A stretch of DNA of 64,000 nt from Hymenopellis radicata (GCA_015501595.1 JADNRX010000048.1:1-64000); one strand, 5' to 3'. Shown: positions 1 to 11,409, counted from the first letter of the stretch. A program made the numbers and translations. The notes: generated by a model from the letters alone, not told the origin.

Positions 1-59
1 TCTTGGACCCGATTCAAGCTACGTGTACGGTGTAGCTCATACGTTTGGCGCACGTGACG

Positions 60-540
60 ATGAGTGATTTTTGCTCGCGACCATCATCGCCCGGCTCAGC
101 ACCGAAGTCCCCGACTCACAGCAGTGTGCATCCTCTTCTATTCAGTATCTCCGGAGGCTTTGGAAACACTGTAAAGCTCACCACTGTGCACTATGACAAC
201 TTCAAGTCTACTCCCCCGGCGCTTCATCGGATTTCCTTAGTAGGAGCCCCCACCACCAATCCACTCCTGTTGGCCCTCGGCGCTTACAATGTAAGTTACA
301 ATTGTCTCGTTCTATAATACAGGATGACATGTGAACAGGGCCTTCTGAAAAAAAAATCAGGGACTTTCACGCTGGATGAAACGTGTTCTGCATTTTAGTA
401 GTCGAACTTCGAAGGCAGTGCGTGCCACCATTGCGTCGAGCCCAAGCAGATTATTATCCCCACCTGTGAGTTCTCGTCATCCTAGTAGCTCGCTAGCCCT
501 ATGCTCAGTTTATTCTTACGAACTCTAGACGCCCGCGGAT
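60..540 (+). other. Unassigned spliced coding-like fragment
   Basis: A reading frame from about 60 to 293 (Ser/Pro-rich, then a segment containing TTVHYDNFK) ends at a GTAAGT donor. An acceptor near 341 and a later exon near 402-462 containing SACHHCVEPKQIIIP would continue it. The Cys pair CHHC suggests a real protein family, but I do not recognise it. An A9 run near 349 and a stop just after it mean the gene may be decayed. No clear start or end was found. Confidence 0.3.
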
Positions 541-1086
541 GGCCGAGAATTATGGTGAGTGTTTCGCTTCCCCTTGGATGTTTTATTACGCCGACAGAGA
601 CTCTGATGGTGGTGTTATTGCTGATAGGGTAGCACTTACTGGCTTCCGTAACCTACCGCCGCCGCAAGCTGGCAAAAGGAGCCTCTGGAATCCGAGTTCA
701 AGGCAAGCACGCGTTCATTCTCTCATGAGTCATTGTCCGTCCTCTCTGATCGATGATCATCAACAGCGAGCGAAAGTTCTTTCTGTCATCGCTGCAAAGT
801 TCTAGTCTCTCTCTCGATCAAGCCCTATCAACGGATTTACAAAGTTACCACCGATTCGCCACTCACTCCGTAGTCATCGCCTCCTCGCTGGTTGGCCCTG
901 GATTAGCCTGATGAATCATGATGGAGATTGTCTACTGCTTAATACGACGAAGAGGGCTTGACAGCCAGCGGCATTCCGTAAGGCGGTGCTAGGCGTGTAA
1001 GGGAATATAAAACGAAAAAAATGTTAACCGAATTGTCGCCCCTCCAGCAATTTCACGGTCACTGCGCGACGAGTACTTGAATAGCC

Positions 1087-2495
1087 ATGCCATTGATTGC
1101 CCCGAGCCAGGCAGATGCAGTCGTTGCGCTTTTTATTGAAGAGGAGATCGAGTTGGCGTTCTATGGTGCGCGCTTCGGGTTTCGCATCCGTCACATTCGT
1201 GGTCTCATACCACCGCTATTAGGGTTCTATGCAGCGACAGCGTTAATGTCAGCAGCCCTCCTGCTGTAAATGGCGCATTTCTCCTGCGAACTTCACCAAG
1301 TTGACACACGATTCGTAGACACAAGGGCTTGCGGGGCTCTTATGCTCGCATCGGCCTTCTCCTCGTCACCATCGTGATGTTTGGATTATCGACGGGACAT
1401 GTTTACATATCCTCTATTTTCAACATTATCGCCTTTCCGACTCTCACAAGTGATCCGGCGGGCTACAATCCCCAGTGGCTCATCGATCGCAGTAACAGGC
1501 TACGGACAGATGCCCAGATTATACGTCGCATTGACGTGAGTTTTACCCTCAGTTGCTCTGAAGCTCGAGGTTTGATGAATTCCAGTACTTCATCAGCGAC
1601 GCAGTGGTCGTTTGGAGGACCTGGTGCATATATTACGATAACGCTTGGGTTCGCGCGTATCTAGCGCTAGTTCTCGTAGCTACCGGTGGTGAGTCGGCCA
1701 TTTCTGTTGTATAATACACCATTAACGCTTACTGCTTAGCAACATCCATCGCGTGTGGGATACTGCAAGGGAAAGTTGACGGGCTGGTTACGAATTTCCT
1801 GGGTACTTTCTGCCTCCTCGTCACGAATTTCAGCACGACGGCCTTGTGTGGCTACAAGGTCTGGTACGTCAAATTGATCCGTGTGCTATGTGCCACCTTT
1901 TGACGCGTCTTGCAGGTATTACAGACGATTTATCAAGTCTGCGTACGCAGGTCGACGAAGAAAGACTTTGGTAGAGAACGTACTACTCATCCTCGTCGAA
2001 TCTGGAATGCTGTACTGCATCTTTTGGGTAGGTCCGCCTCATATCTGCGTGCTAGATCTCATGAGTGTGCAGCTTCTTTTCATGCTTGCTGACTTTGGAT
2101 ACTTTTCTGGTGGACCGTTGGGGCCTGCCTTCGGTCTCGAGTACTTCATGCCTCATTTCTCGGTGTGTTCATCCTCTGAGACTATGAGCTGCGACTGAAC
2201 GTCTTGCTAGGGCATCTACGTTTCGATGATCATTCTCGTAGTGGCACTCTCCAAGTCCTCTTCGGAGACATTCTTCTCTGTTGTAGATCGCGACCTGGAG
2301 CACCAGTTCCCCAACGCTGGGGACGTACTAGAAAAGCTCGAATTCGCGCCCGCCCCAAAGTCGACACTAATAACCGATCCAGAATCTTCTTTGGCTACGA
2401 CTGGTATGCACGATGAAGGAGTTACCTCCATTGTAGACCTTGGCAGACGCGGTTCAGATACAACTGATGGTGAAGATTTTCCACAACCACAGTGA
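1087..2495 (+). CDS. Basidiomycete 7-transmembrane protein (DUF6533/6534-like)
   Basis: An eight-exon gene. Exons fall near 1087-1165, 1223-1265, 1319-1535, 1586-1688, 1740-1862, 1916-2027, 2073-2162 and 2211-2495, each with GT..AG borders and frame continuity. The product of about 330 residues has successive hydrophobic segments (ARIGLLLVTIVMFGLS, YFISDAVVVWRTWCIYY, VENVLLILVESGMLYCIFW, GIYVSMIILVVAL). The motif VVWRTW after the third helix is typical of the large agaricomycete family of orphan 7TM membrane proteins. The C-tail is acidic and Ser/Thr-rich, as in that family. Its function is unknown; a receptor-like role is only speculation. A second member lies at 61673-62971 on the other strand. 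Confidence 0.85.
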
Positions 2496-2673
2496 TTATT
2501 TGTATCATAATTAGGGAGTAGTTTGTATCGTGTATTTTAGAACCTAATTCCACCTTGGCTCCTGAGCGGGTCACTCAGGGCGCGACTACCAAAACAGGCC
2601 GCGATCGCCAAGCAATCGCACCTCGTGCCGCAGACTAAACTTTGACCGTTACCAGCTTCAAGTCAAGTCGCAC

Positions 2674-3936
2674 ATGCCACCCAAACGACGTGCAGCAAAA
2701 CAAGCGCGAACAGACGCGAAGTCTCCTGCATCTGACGTTGTGGCAGGAACCGGAAAATGTCTCTTTCCCACCCTTCCGGCTTCAGTGGTCTTGCACATCA
2801 TCTCCTATACTCCAGTCGATATCAATGAGCCTCTAGACCGCCTCGAGCTCCTCTGCGCACTCTCTAGAACCTGCCACAATGTGCGGGCAATCACTCTCCC
2901 AATGGCTTGGGAGCTCTTTGATGTTACGCGAACGAGACACGTCGGCGGTCAGTTGCCATTACTGTTTCACTGTTTACTGGGGCTGACAAGGAAGGGAAGA
3001 TTGGACAAAGTACCTGCCTGACGACCTCGAGCGTAAGAGCAAGGTCCTGCTCAAACTTACGCATATCCATCCGCTTGTCCGGTCAGTTCTTTTAACTCAT
3101 CGGTATGAAGACTAACCATAACGCGCGCCAGAACTGTTCGTGTCTTGCTTACACGCCGTCGGACCCCAGAGGTGCTCGGCACATTCGCGAAATGTTTGGA
3201 GAAGCTTACCAGTGTAACCAAACTCGAAATCACGCACGCTCATACCGCTATGACTACGCACTTGAAAAATGCCTTTGAAGGATATACCTTTCCCAGCATT
3301 CGTACAGCTATTCTACCAGCTCAGGCTCACAATGTTTTGCGCTGCTGTACGGGAGTCCGGTCTGTCACAGTGAATGATATGAATCACGAGTGTTCAAAGT
3401 TGATTACTGCGATTGGGGCGGCGTGTCCTGCGGTGGAGGAGGTTGTCGATTTCCATTTAGATACTGGTAACAATTTGAAGAGTGCGTCTTTTCTCATTCG
3501 TGTCTTCGTTTGATTAAGAACTTTGCCAGGTCTTATCAAGGGCGCTCCAAACCTTCGTTCAATCCACCTTCAGCATCCGCCATCCAAGGTTAGTGCCGTC
3601 AATCTCAGCGACGTATCGCATGTACTGACTTGATGTCCTAAGGACACCATCACTTCCCTCAAGCCGTTCAAGAAGTTGAAACAACTTGGGGCGACAAAGT
3701 ATCTCAAGGACACTAGGACTTTCACGGTCAAAGATCCTCCCGTTCCTTTAACCTTCGAGGCGGTGTTGAAATTCCGGGACGTTCAAGACTTCATTGTGGC
3801 TGCTGGAGAATTCTTGAAAGAGAGAGGTGGGGGAAGAATTGTCATCGACCATCGGTTGCTAGACCAAACTTCGTCGAGTCCTAATACGCAAGTGGTGCTC
3901 TCGCCGTATTGGACGCACACGGTCTCGGTCGAATAG
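2674..3936 (+). CDS. F-box-like protein
   Basis: Starts at MPPKRRAAKQARTD, a basic N-terminus common in agaricomycete F-box proteins. The F-box-like helix follows (LPASVVLHIISYTPVDI, then LCALSRTCHNVRA and MAWELFDV). Exon 1 ends at 2947. Later exons resume at 2991 (DWTKYLPDDLERK), near 3131, near 3531 and near 3643, each after a 43-55 nt intron. The rest has leucine-rich, LRR-like spacing (TSVTKLEITH, RSVTVNDM, PNLRSIHLQHP). The family is thought to present targets to SCF ubiquitin ligases; the substrate is unknown. About 380 residues, with no frame breaks once spliced. Confidence 0.8.
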
Positions 3937-4621
3937 CAGTATACAATCGCGTCCAAATCGCGCGACCTGACACACAGAGTTGAGATCGTCTTGAGGATTC
4001 ACAAAGCGTTATGTCACCGCGGGAAGTGCAATTGTGGATGGCGTTCATGTAGGTCCATAGAAGCAGATGCATCATGCGACACAGCTTTCCCGAGCATGGC
4101 GTCCTTGAGACAGAAGCGCAATACATCAACGTGTGTATCTTTCCTTTCCTTTCCCTAGATAGGCTTGGAATCGCCGGAGCGGCTGAACTCTAGGTCACTC
4201 AGTACCAACTCATTAGCCGATCTCCCTTGGCATCTTGAGGCGCGCGGCCACAAATCACGCAACCCTACCGAACTTTTGATTGACCTAATATTCTCTAGCT
4301 AGATATGAAGAATACGAAGGTCGGTAAGGCTAGACAGTTTTCCTGTATAGCACTCAATCTGCGACGATCCACCAAAGGTTCCAACTTCCATGGACGGATG
4401 TTGCATCTCGCTTCAATTCTAATTTAATTATACCGCGTCGATCCGAGAGGCTGTGTCGTTACTCTGACAACGACGATCATCAAAGTCTCGTCATTACAAA
4501 TTCGACATCATCCAGACATCATCTCTTGCTTTCATCTCAAACGCTCTTTGTGAATCGCCTTTCCTTCCTTCTTCCAGCCTGAAGAGCCTGTGGCCTTCAC
4601 TTTTCCTTCTCCCGACTAGTC
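3937..4621. other. Intergenic; probable promoter/5' UTR of the next gene
   Basis: No convincing ORF. The last 100 bases before the ATG at 4622 are pyrimidine-rich, as in many basidiomycete leaders. An AT-rich stretch sits at about 4420-4432. Confidence 0.4.
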
Positions 4622-5194
4622 ATGGATCCCAGCGACTGTTGCGCTTGCTGCTGTTGCTGTGTCTGCATTGGTACGTATTAGCGCCTGCACATGCATGTTT
4701 TACTCATTCCCTCTTAGCCTCGGCTTTTGGTCGAATCCCTTGTTTAGCTGGTTGCTGTGCGTTCTATCCTCATCATGCTGGGATATCTCTCTGAAATTTT
4801 CGGTTAAATACTAGTCACTGGCAAGAAAGCCAAAGACGTCGAAGACGACGACGAAATTGTATATCCCATGGCGGATACCAACCAGCCGTACCATCGTCCT
4901 GACCGTATGCGCCCACCAGACCCGAACCATCCCCCCAACGGCCCTTCCTATCCACGTAATGCCCTCCCCAATGCCAGCCGACTATCAGATGGCGGTAATT
5001 ACCCGGCTCGAGACGTCAGATCACCTCCACCGCCTTACGGCGTGAATTCCCCTTCTATGCATGATGGCCATAATCGTGGGCCGTCGGGCCAAGAGGGACA
5101 TGGTCGTTCGCCTTCTGCGCAGGGACCACCTCGCTCTCTTCAGCCTGGACATCCTCCCCAGGCTCGTAGTCCATCGTCGGAACGTGCGCACTAG
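4622..5194 (+). CDS. Small cysteine-rich N-terminal, proline-rich protein
   Basis: The first exon (4622-4670) encodes MDPSDCCACCCCCVCI, eight cysteines in eleven residues. An intron (4671-4717) leads to an exon near 4718-4758 (SAFGRIPCLAGC), and a second intron ends near 4815. The last exon carries an acidic patch (DVEDDDE) and then a hydrophilic Pro/Ser/Arg-rich tail to the stop at 5194. The protein is about 145 residues with no signal peptide. Dense N-terminal cysteines in a short protein suggest membrane attachment by palmitoylation or metal binding. This is inference; I do not recognise a named family. The start is chosen because it is the only ATG that joins both exons in frame. Confidence 0.6.
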
Positions 5195-5397
5195 ATTATC
5201 TCTGTTGTTCATTGGACAGACAGATTTTCAATACCCAAGCATCTGCCGTTGCAGATTACTTGTATATAGTATTTGGCGATATGGTATTCAAACGTATTTT
5301 GATCCTATGCTTTACATGCTCCGGAAATGTCTCAAGGTCCCTCCGCGTGAGCCGTCTGCTTTCCTCTTCTTCTGGCTGCCCGTTCTTCTCGCTCGAC

Positions 5398-5525
5398 TTC
5401 TTCGAACCCTCTGCCATCCATCGGTAAGGCGGTAAGCCCGGTTCTACTCACGAGAGTCTCAAGAGTAGCGAAGCCTTGTCGTGATTAGCACCCGACGGTT
5501 CTCCAGAGATCAAGGAACCGCTGTC
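5398..5525 (-). pseudogene. Decayed paralogue of the 6372-6701 gene (3' end)
   Basis: The plus strand from 5398 (the block with gaaccctctgccatcc and ggcggtaagcccgg) aligns with 6371-6470 (gaaccctctcccaccc, ggcggtaaacccagtcccg, then gcgaagtccttgtcg). On the minus strand this matches the C-terminal DKDFAVLGALMNKYGTGF region of the neighbour, but here with an in-frame stop and shifts. The copy must be non-functional if the alignment is right. It also supports the neighbour as a real gene. Confidence 0.45.
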
Positions 5526-6371
5526 AACACCACAAGCCGTAGCATTGGCAATTCACTGGACAATGCACTATTTGGCTCTTAGCACTCTTCTCCTGCTCCC
5601 TCTGCAGTCCGACCGACGCCAGACTATTCGTTCCTGTACGATTGATTTCTAAAGTGAGTGTGCTCACTGCTGATTCTTGGCCACATTTGACATGCTGAGT
5701 ACTTTCATGTTAGGTTTAGAATGGGGACATTTTACTTAGCTTGGACGGCCAGAATCCTGTATGGTGCCTACTCGCGTGGGCGCCGCCACCTCGTCATCGG
5801 GTGGGATAATATCTCAGTCGGGCTGGTAGTGTTCGGACTGGCGGGGTGAAGGCCGCAACTATGGATTACACTCAAGCACAACAAGGCGCTTGTACGCGCG
5901 CGCTGTATCTTTAAGTCTCGGTCTACCACAAGTCTCGGTCTACCACAGTGAGTCAAACATTCTGTGTGGCGCATAAATAGTTGACTTGGTTTACAAGGTC
6001 TTTGGTGGTGACTGATCGTTGTTCTGTATTATCATACCCTCTGGACCTCGTTGGTCTTTCCTCGTCATACTGGCTGGGCCTCTTGGACATGATGTATTCA
6101 TGTCCGACAGTAAGGCTTTCGAGCGCCAGGAAATTGTCGACTCGGATTAACTACATACCTGTCCAATCGGATGTGATTCATTTTCCTTCCTCCATGCTGC
6201 AGATGGCTTGTATTCTAATATATATGGTACATTTCCGGCTCTTCTTCAGGTTCGATTCCTTTGAGTTATACCCTCATACCTCTCCACGACTTATTGCTTT
6301 GCGATCCCCAATTCCCCTAGCCTCTCGCGCTTCCCTCTTCCTTTGTCCTCGGCGTCCATTATCCCAACGCC
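5526..6371. other. Intergenic, no supported gene
   Basis: Only short unsupported frames. A 17-base direct repeat (aagtctcggtctaccac) occurs twice in tandem at about 5913-5946. Confidence 0.4.
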
Positions 6372-6701
6372 CTAGAACCCTCTCCCACCCATGGGCGAGG
6401 CGGTAAACCCAGTCCCGTATTTGTTCATGAGCGCGCCGAGAACGGCGAAGTCCTTGTCGAGGGCAGCACTCGAGGGCGTCGTGGACTTGGACTTGGATTC
6501 TGGATTCGACTCCCCCTCTGATCTGGCATCGGAGGGGGAGGAAGCAGATTTGGGGGTGGATGTGGATGTGGATTTCGAGGAAGATAGCTTCTTGAATATG
6601 GACTTCGAGGGTTTCGACGAGGATGAAGATGGCGAAGACTGCACCAACGGAGCTGTCGACGAGAAGGATGTGGTGGATTGATTGGATTGCTTTGTAGACA
6701 T
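6372..6701 (-). CDS. Small Ser/Lys-rich hypothetical protein
   Basis: An intronless 109-residue ORF. The N-terminal 80 residues are low complexity (Ser, Lys, Pro, Thr, e.g. KPSKSIFKKLSSSKS). They are followed by a compact conserved-looking end, LDKDFAVLGALMNKYGTGF and SPMGGRGF. The family is not recognised. Evidence for reality is the biased but ordered composition, the Met start at 6701, and a decayed copy of its 3' end at 5398-5525. The complementary strand is also open because of codon bias; the minus reading is preferred because of the conserved tail. Confidence 0.5.
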   Translation of the reverse strand: MSTKQSNQSTTSFSSTAPLVQSSPSSSSSKPSKSIFKKLSSSKSTSTSTPKSASSPSDARSEGESNPESKSKSTTPSSAALDKDFAVLGALMNKYGTGFTASPMGGRGF

Positions 6702-6985
6702 GTTGGTGTTGGATCTGAAACGTCTGCTTCTTGTGCTTGGTCCTTCAACGCTTGGACATTTTAAACAACTTAACGCGGGACCGCTGTATAGCTCTCTATG
6801 ACTCTGTCTGATTCAAAGAACAGGAACGTATTACAGAGACGCAGGTCGTCTATGCTTTGTGCTGCGATCGCAGTCGTTGGAACTTTTCTGTGACTCGTAC
6901 GCCAAAGTACCAAGGGTAATTTCGCCCTCCTCGTTGACTGCGGATATGTGAGCAATCATACTGAATTGTGATATCATTTCTTTCA

Positions 6986-7345
6986 TCCACTTGTAGTAGA
7001 CCGATGAGAAGACTCGGACCAGTGTGGCGCAACTTGTACAACGGCGATGATGTAAATATAGCGGTATTCCCGTTGTCGATTACTCAAACGGATGTTATGG
7101 CGCACCAGGGAGGGTTGCTGAGCGATTTCCCTTTGAATGGATCAGCAGCGGTAAGTACTCAGACGTTGCTGCGGACGAGATAGGCACAGTGTGCACCTGC
7201 GCGCGCATCTTTCATTCTTTCAAACTAACATTTGGACACTCATAACGTTCTGAATGATGAACATATCAGTACGCTCAGCAATTCTGGAGAAGTTTGATCT
7301 CGCCGATGCAGACCAAGGATCACAAGCAAAAAATCCGAAACGGTA
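6986..7345 (+). other. Unassigned two-exon coding-like fragment
   Basis: A frame containing RRLGPVWRNLYNGDDVNI and then AHQGGLLSDFPLNGSAA ends at a GTAAGT donor near 7150. An acceptor near 7269 resumes with YAQQFWRSLISPMQTKDHKQ. The two pieces read like one protein, but no start, end or family is visible. It is probably a gene remnant. Confidence 0.3.
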
Positions 7346-9715
7346 GTCTCCACATGGGCGCATCATCGACTCTTGCGAACTGAGCGGTGCTAGACGTTTA
7401 CATGATGACGCGTGTTCTACTTGCTGAACGTTCTGTGGCAGATGAGTCGCGTCCAGAAGTCAATTCGTGTACAATGTATAGATAGCTAAATGGACAGTGT
7501 ATATACTACGCAGGCCCCGCCATGACCGACGACGTGATGGAGGCCATCAGCCGTTCATGCCAGCTTCGATAGATATAGGGAGCGAAGGTCTAGAAGGGAG
7601 TGATGAGGCTCTCCTCGCGTTCGTACAACTTCCTACTCCTCATGCTGGAGTCGATGCGCGCAGTGGACCGAACAGCCAATCCATCAAGATCCTGACCTTT
7701 ACATCCGCGGAACCTTCTCGAACGGTCGACGCCACAATCTGGTAATGAATGAATGCCGTTGGAATGCCATATCGCAGCTAGTTCGCGGGAGAATAATACA
7801 GTATATGATAATTGACGGTAACCGTCCGTCAAGGTTATGACGATGATTCTGTAGTGGTTGGTCTAATGTGTCGTGGAGATCTGGGCAGGCGGAGAAATCA
7901 ATGGCCCGGTCGAGCAGAGATAGGAACGGAAGCTGACCTAAATTTCGTGGCGAAGGCTCTGAAGGCAAGGTCAGACAGCGTTAACGGGAAGCGTATAGCC
8001 ACGAACTTGAGAGAGTCTATTCGTATAGTAAATATTCGTTTTGGTTTTCGTGATTTCGGGGGCAATGGTGCCGAATCTGGGAGGATAGCACTAGATCTGC
8101 GTTGTTGTACTAAAACCCACGTTAGTTTCGATACAAGATAAGATGGGGAACCCGTACGTATGTCGTTTTGCGGCTGCAGCTCTTCGACAGTGATAATGGC
8201 AGATATCCGCAGTGGGGATGGAGTTTCGGCTGACGTCCTTGGACGGCGCAGCTCGCACGCTAGGCCCGTACTAGGTCGTCTTCGTGGGCGCCCAGTAGAG
8301 TTTCGCCGGCGCCTCACTCGCCTGTCATCAAAGACATGAGGCGCGATGCCGCTAATCACCTCCTTCGGCGTCGGCTTGAAATTAGCAATGGCTGCAGAGA
8401 GCGTGGCCTGGTCGTGGATGGGCGCGGGGGGTTGCGGGACGACCTCGGCGTCGTCCATTAGTAGAGAGTGGATGCCGTTACAAAGGAAGGGCGTGGGCGT
8501 AGGGGAACGCACGAAAGAAGAACAAAGCACGTTCAGCGCGGCTGTATATGTATGAAGCGTGGCTTATCAATTTGGATGCCGTATACAACTTATCGCCCAG
8601 CCCTGGTTCCGCTGCGCCGGGACTGCCATATTCCCGTTCCTCGCACTGCTTCGCCAGCTCTGATTGCGCGTTCGCGAACAGCATTCTTCGTGTCAGTCCG
8701 CAAGTGTGCCGTGAGAACCGTCAAGCTCAAACAAGCAGAGGCCCGATTTCTGCCAATCTAGATCTTGCTTGGGCTCCTTGAACACAAAAGCGAGGGATCC
8801 ATGGATGAGAGCACCTCCGGTCATGGCAGTCAAGGTGTGTCGGGAAGAGCCGCATGAAGGATGAGAAGCGTAGAAATGACCTAAACGCTGCAATCAGGAT
8901 GGTTCTCGAAAGCACTAGTAGAGGGCTCCACCAGTATCTGTGGCAGTTTAACTGTTCGTGCGAATAAGAGCCCTATCAGAGAGGAGGTGAGCTGTCGCGG
9001 GTAAGTGAATCCATCATAGGATTGACGTACTGGAGGAGAGATGATAAACTAACATGAAAGTTAAGGAAATTAATGCATCGGATCATGTCTTCGAGGAGCT
9101 CTAGGGCGTTTCCGGTGTCGACCTGGATCGGGATGGCTGTCGTCCGTAAACATGCCAAATTCGGGGAATCAAATATCAGGATTGGATGACGGGAGACGAA
9201 GTCGACGTCGACCCTCAAGCAGCAAGCGAGTAAGTCTGACGAGAGGAGACATAGAACATGGCGTAAAATGACGGGTCTGGCAAGACGACTCATGAAAGCC
9301 TTTTACGACTGCTCTTCTGAGGGAAGGGCCAAAGCGAAACAAAAGGATAAGCCTTCGTCAGAAGCATGTTTGCCAGAGACTTCGAAACAGCGAAGAAGCA
9401 AGTTCTATCATTGCCAACTGATTCACAAACCTTTAGTGTTTGTTTTTTACAAGGCGATTTCCCGATCGCTCTTGGTCAGCGATGAATGGGCCGACCCGTG
9501 ATGTGCGTGTCGTTTAGTCATCGTGCGCAGGGCAACTTCGCCATTCCGAGGGGAGTCTGAAATTGGGTAAGCACACCGAAATACACCGATTTTCCCCGAC
9601 GACACCGATTTTACACCGATTGAAACCGAGAGTGCACGTGACCCAAGTCACGCCTCGGTCAATATTCGCCCGAGCGAGAGTTCGAATCCTCTGTCTTTTT
9701 TTCCTTATTAGAGCC
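7346..9715. other. Gene-poor region with unsupported open frames
   Basis: The longest frames are a minus-strand 210-codon ORF at 7898-8530 (Arg/Pro-rich, no family recognised) and a minus-strand frame at 8976-9293 whose middle reads like coding sequence (DLLACCLRVDVDFVSRHPIL, then NALELLEDMIRCINFLN). Neither has supported starts or neighbours. At 9570-9630 the motif ACACCGATTTT recurs three to four times in imperfect form. Confidence 0.3.
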
Positions 9716-9739
9716 CTAACTCTAACCCCCCCCCTCCCC

Positions 9740-9741
<2 letters not shown>

Positions 9742-9770
<29 letters not shown>
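9742..9770. repeat. Poly(T) tract of about 29 bases beside a C-rich, telomere-like stretch
   Basis: An uninterrupted T run is preceded at about 9716-9735 by ccctaactctaacccccccc, which resembles two degenerate CCCTAA units, the usual fungal telomere repeat. On the minus strand this is a poly(A) run, which could be a retroposition tail. Confidence 0.7.
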
Positions 9771-10072
9771 CAAGTCCCTCAAAAATCGCGCTGCCTGGTG
9801 AGCGCAGGCGCGGCAAATTGTGGCGCATACAGGCGTCCATTTCAACGTTTATCGACATGTACTATTGTCTAATAGTATTTAGTCATGAAATATACACGCG
9901 TGCAAACACTAAGAGACCCCGGGCGGAGCACGGTGCTTGGTGGAGAGTCGGTTCAGATATCGGCGCGGCGCAAAATGCTCAACAGAGCAATTTGCATACC
10001 GCGAACGAAATCATGGTAGAGTGGTTGTGGAGGAGCAGTCGCCGTCCGCGGCGTGGTGCGTCGAAATGCCAA

Positions 10073-11409
10073 TCAAGGCTTCCGGAACTCGCATGGTTCC
10101 ATATATATGGTGTTGAACGCGGTACTCGGACCTAAGAGAAGAAGCGTCAGCAAACGTGGCCACTGAAGCAAGGATATACAGAAGGCACAGGACCATCACG
10201 ATCCTACTGAACGACATCATCATCGGATAATGATCTCGCTAGCAAAATCGAAAGAAAGAGGAAGACATTTACCTTTGCGCCGCTTAAGACTATCTTCCCC
10301 GAGACGAAGATGAGCAGAACGACCTTGGGCTTGATCATACGGTAGATAAGACCGGGGAACAGCTGCAAGACGATGAGCAAAGGCAAGTGAAGAAAGAAAG
10401 AAATGCACCTCAGGTTTGTAACTGCTAAACGGCCCGTGCGAGTAGAGGATACCGGCGGTTTGACAACGAATCCGACATGATGAGAGCTGCGACAGCGGGG
10501 CTTGAGGAGATCCAGCTTCAAAACAAGTCAGAAATGTGGAAATCAAAATAAGAGAAACTTACGGAACAGAGATCGATTAATCACGCGTGAAGATCCTGTT
10601 AGTGGCGCACCCGATGAAGAGTTGACGACGACGGGAACGCTGCGCTGTCAGAAGAGCAGCGTGGACGACCTCGCCGGCCAGGCATCAGAGTCCAGGAAAC
10701 GGCTATGAAATGAGTCAGAAGTAAACAGTGCAAGTCAATGATTAACTTACCGAACAGAGCCGCGGGTGAAGATCGCACCCTACGAACAGTTGACGACCAC
10801 CGGAACGCTGCGCTGTCAGAAGAGCAGCGTAGAGGGCCTCGCCGGCCACCTCGACTCATCCTCCGAGTCACCACCATCTTACCAGAAGCGAAGATGAGGG
10901 CCATAGTCCTCGGGTCGCGAATACGCATGATAACGGCTGCAAAACGCTATGTCGAACGATATAAACAGTTCGACGGGCTGGGGGTTAGAAAAAAATACCA
11001 ACCTTGGAATTGTACTCTGCATTCCGGGCGTGGAGAGCGATCGTCTTCAGGTCGAGCCGGCAGTCAAGGTTGACGGCAACGATGTTCTGGAGCGTAGGCA
11101 CGATGCCTTCGACGGCGGTGATGTGTTGCTGCTCGAGGGTGAAGGGAACAGGAGTGGCTGGAGTGGCTGCTGGTGTCGACGGACCAGCGAGCGCGTTTAC
11201 TGGTGATGGCGGTGACTGGGACGACGTCGACGACTGCGGCGGCAGTTCCTTCTTCACCCCATCGGACACCCTCGAAGCAAGCAAGTCCTCATCACGCGAG
11301 GCATCAATCGGCTTCAATCCACCATCTCCAGCGTCGTCGTCGTTGGCGTCTGTCCCGTTGCCTGGCGCAATGCCGCAATGACAGTGCCGGCGTCGAAATT
11401 TATATCCAT
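10073..11409 (-). pseudogene. TATA-box-binding protein (TBP) pseudogene
   Basis: TBP signatures appear in order on the minus strand. They are [18 protein letters not shown] (ATG at 11409), then [20 protein letters not shown] and [15 protein letters not shown], an intron, RFAAVIMRIRDPRTMALIFA with [19 protein letters not shown], an intron, [19 protein letters not shown] with [11 protein letters not shown], an intron, then TAFNTIYMEPCEFRKP and a stop at 10073. Introns are retained, so this is a DNA-level copy and not a cDNA. It is broken: a frameshift near 11355 in the N-terminal linker; loss of about ten bases after KMVVT, where the family has GAKSEDDSR and here SEDESR is out of frame; a duplicated and unrecognisable middle exon; frame loss in the SCDVKFPIRLEGL region; and a small deletion after the last acceptor (VR then directly TAFN). 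No functional TBP can be made from it. The family nucleates Pol I/II/III initiation; a working copy must exist elsewhere. Confidence 0.85.
10558..10849 (-). repeat. Tandem duplication of an exon-plus-donor unit inside the TBP pseudogene
   Basis: About 10558-10679 and 10746-10849 share a splice-donor edge (acttac, then gaacagag) and a core (ggaacgctgcgctgtcagaa, then gagcagcgt, then cctcgccggcc). The two units are separated by an intron-like spacer. This accounts for the extra length between the first and second TBP repeats. Confidence 0.7.

Noticed and set aside
6391..6681. Plus-strand acidic ORF opposite the Ser-rich gene
   Set aside because: It is the mirror of Ser/Lys codons on the minus strand; the minus reading has the conserved tail and a paralogous remnant.
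7898..8530. Minus-strand 210-codon ORF as a gene
   Set aside because: Arg/Pro-rich composition, no recognisable family, no supporting splice or homologous copy; could be chance openness in GC-rich DNA.
9680..9705. B-box-like agttcgaatcc followed by a T run
   Set aside because: No cloverleaf upstream; T run and box alone are not enough for a Pol III gene.
9563..10135. Plus-strand 190-codon ORF
   Set aside because: Contains the translated poly(T) tract as a Phe run and antisense TBP pseudogene sequence; not a credible protein.
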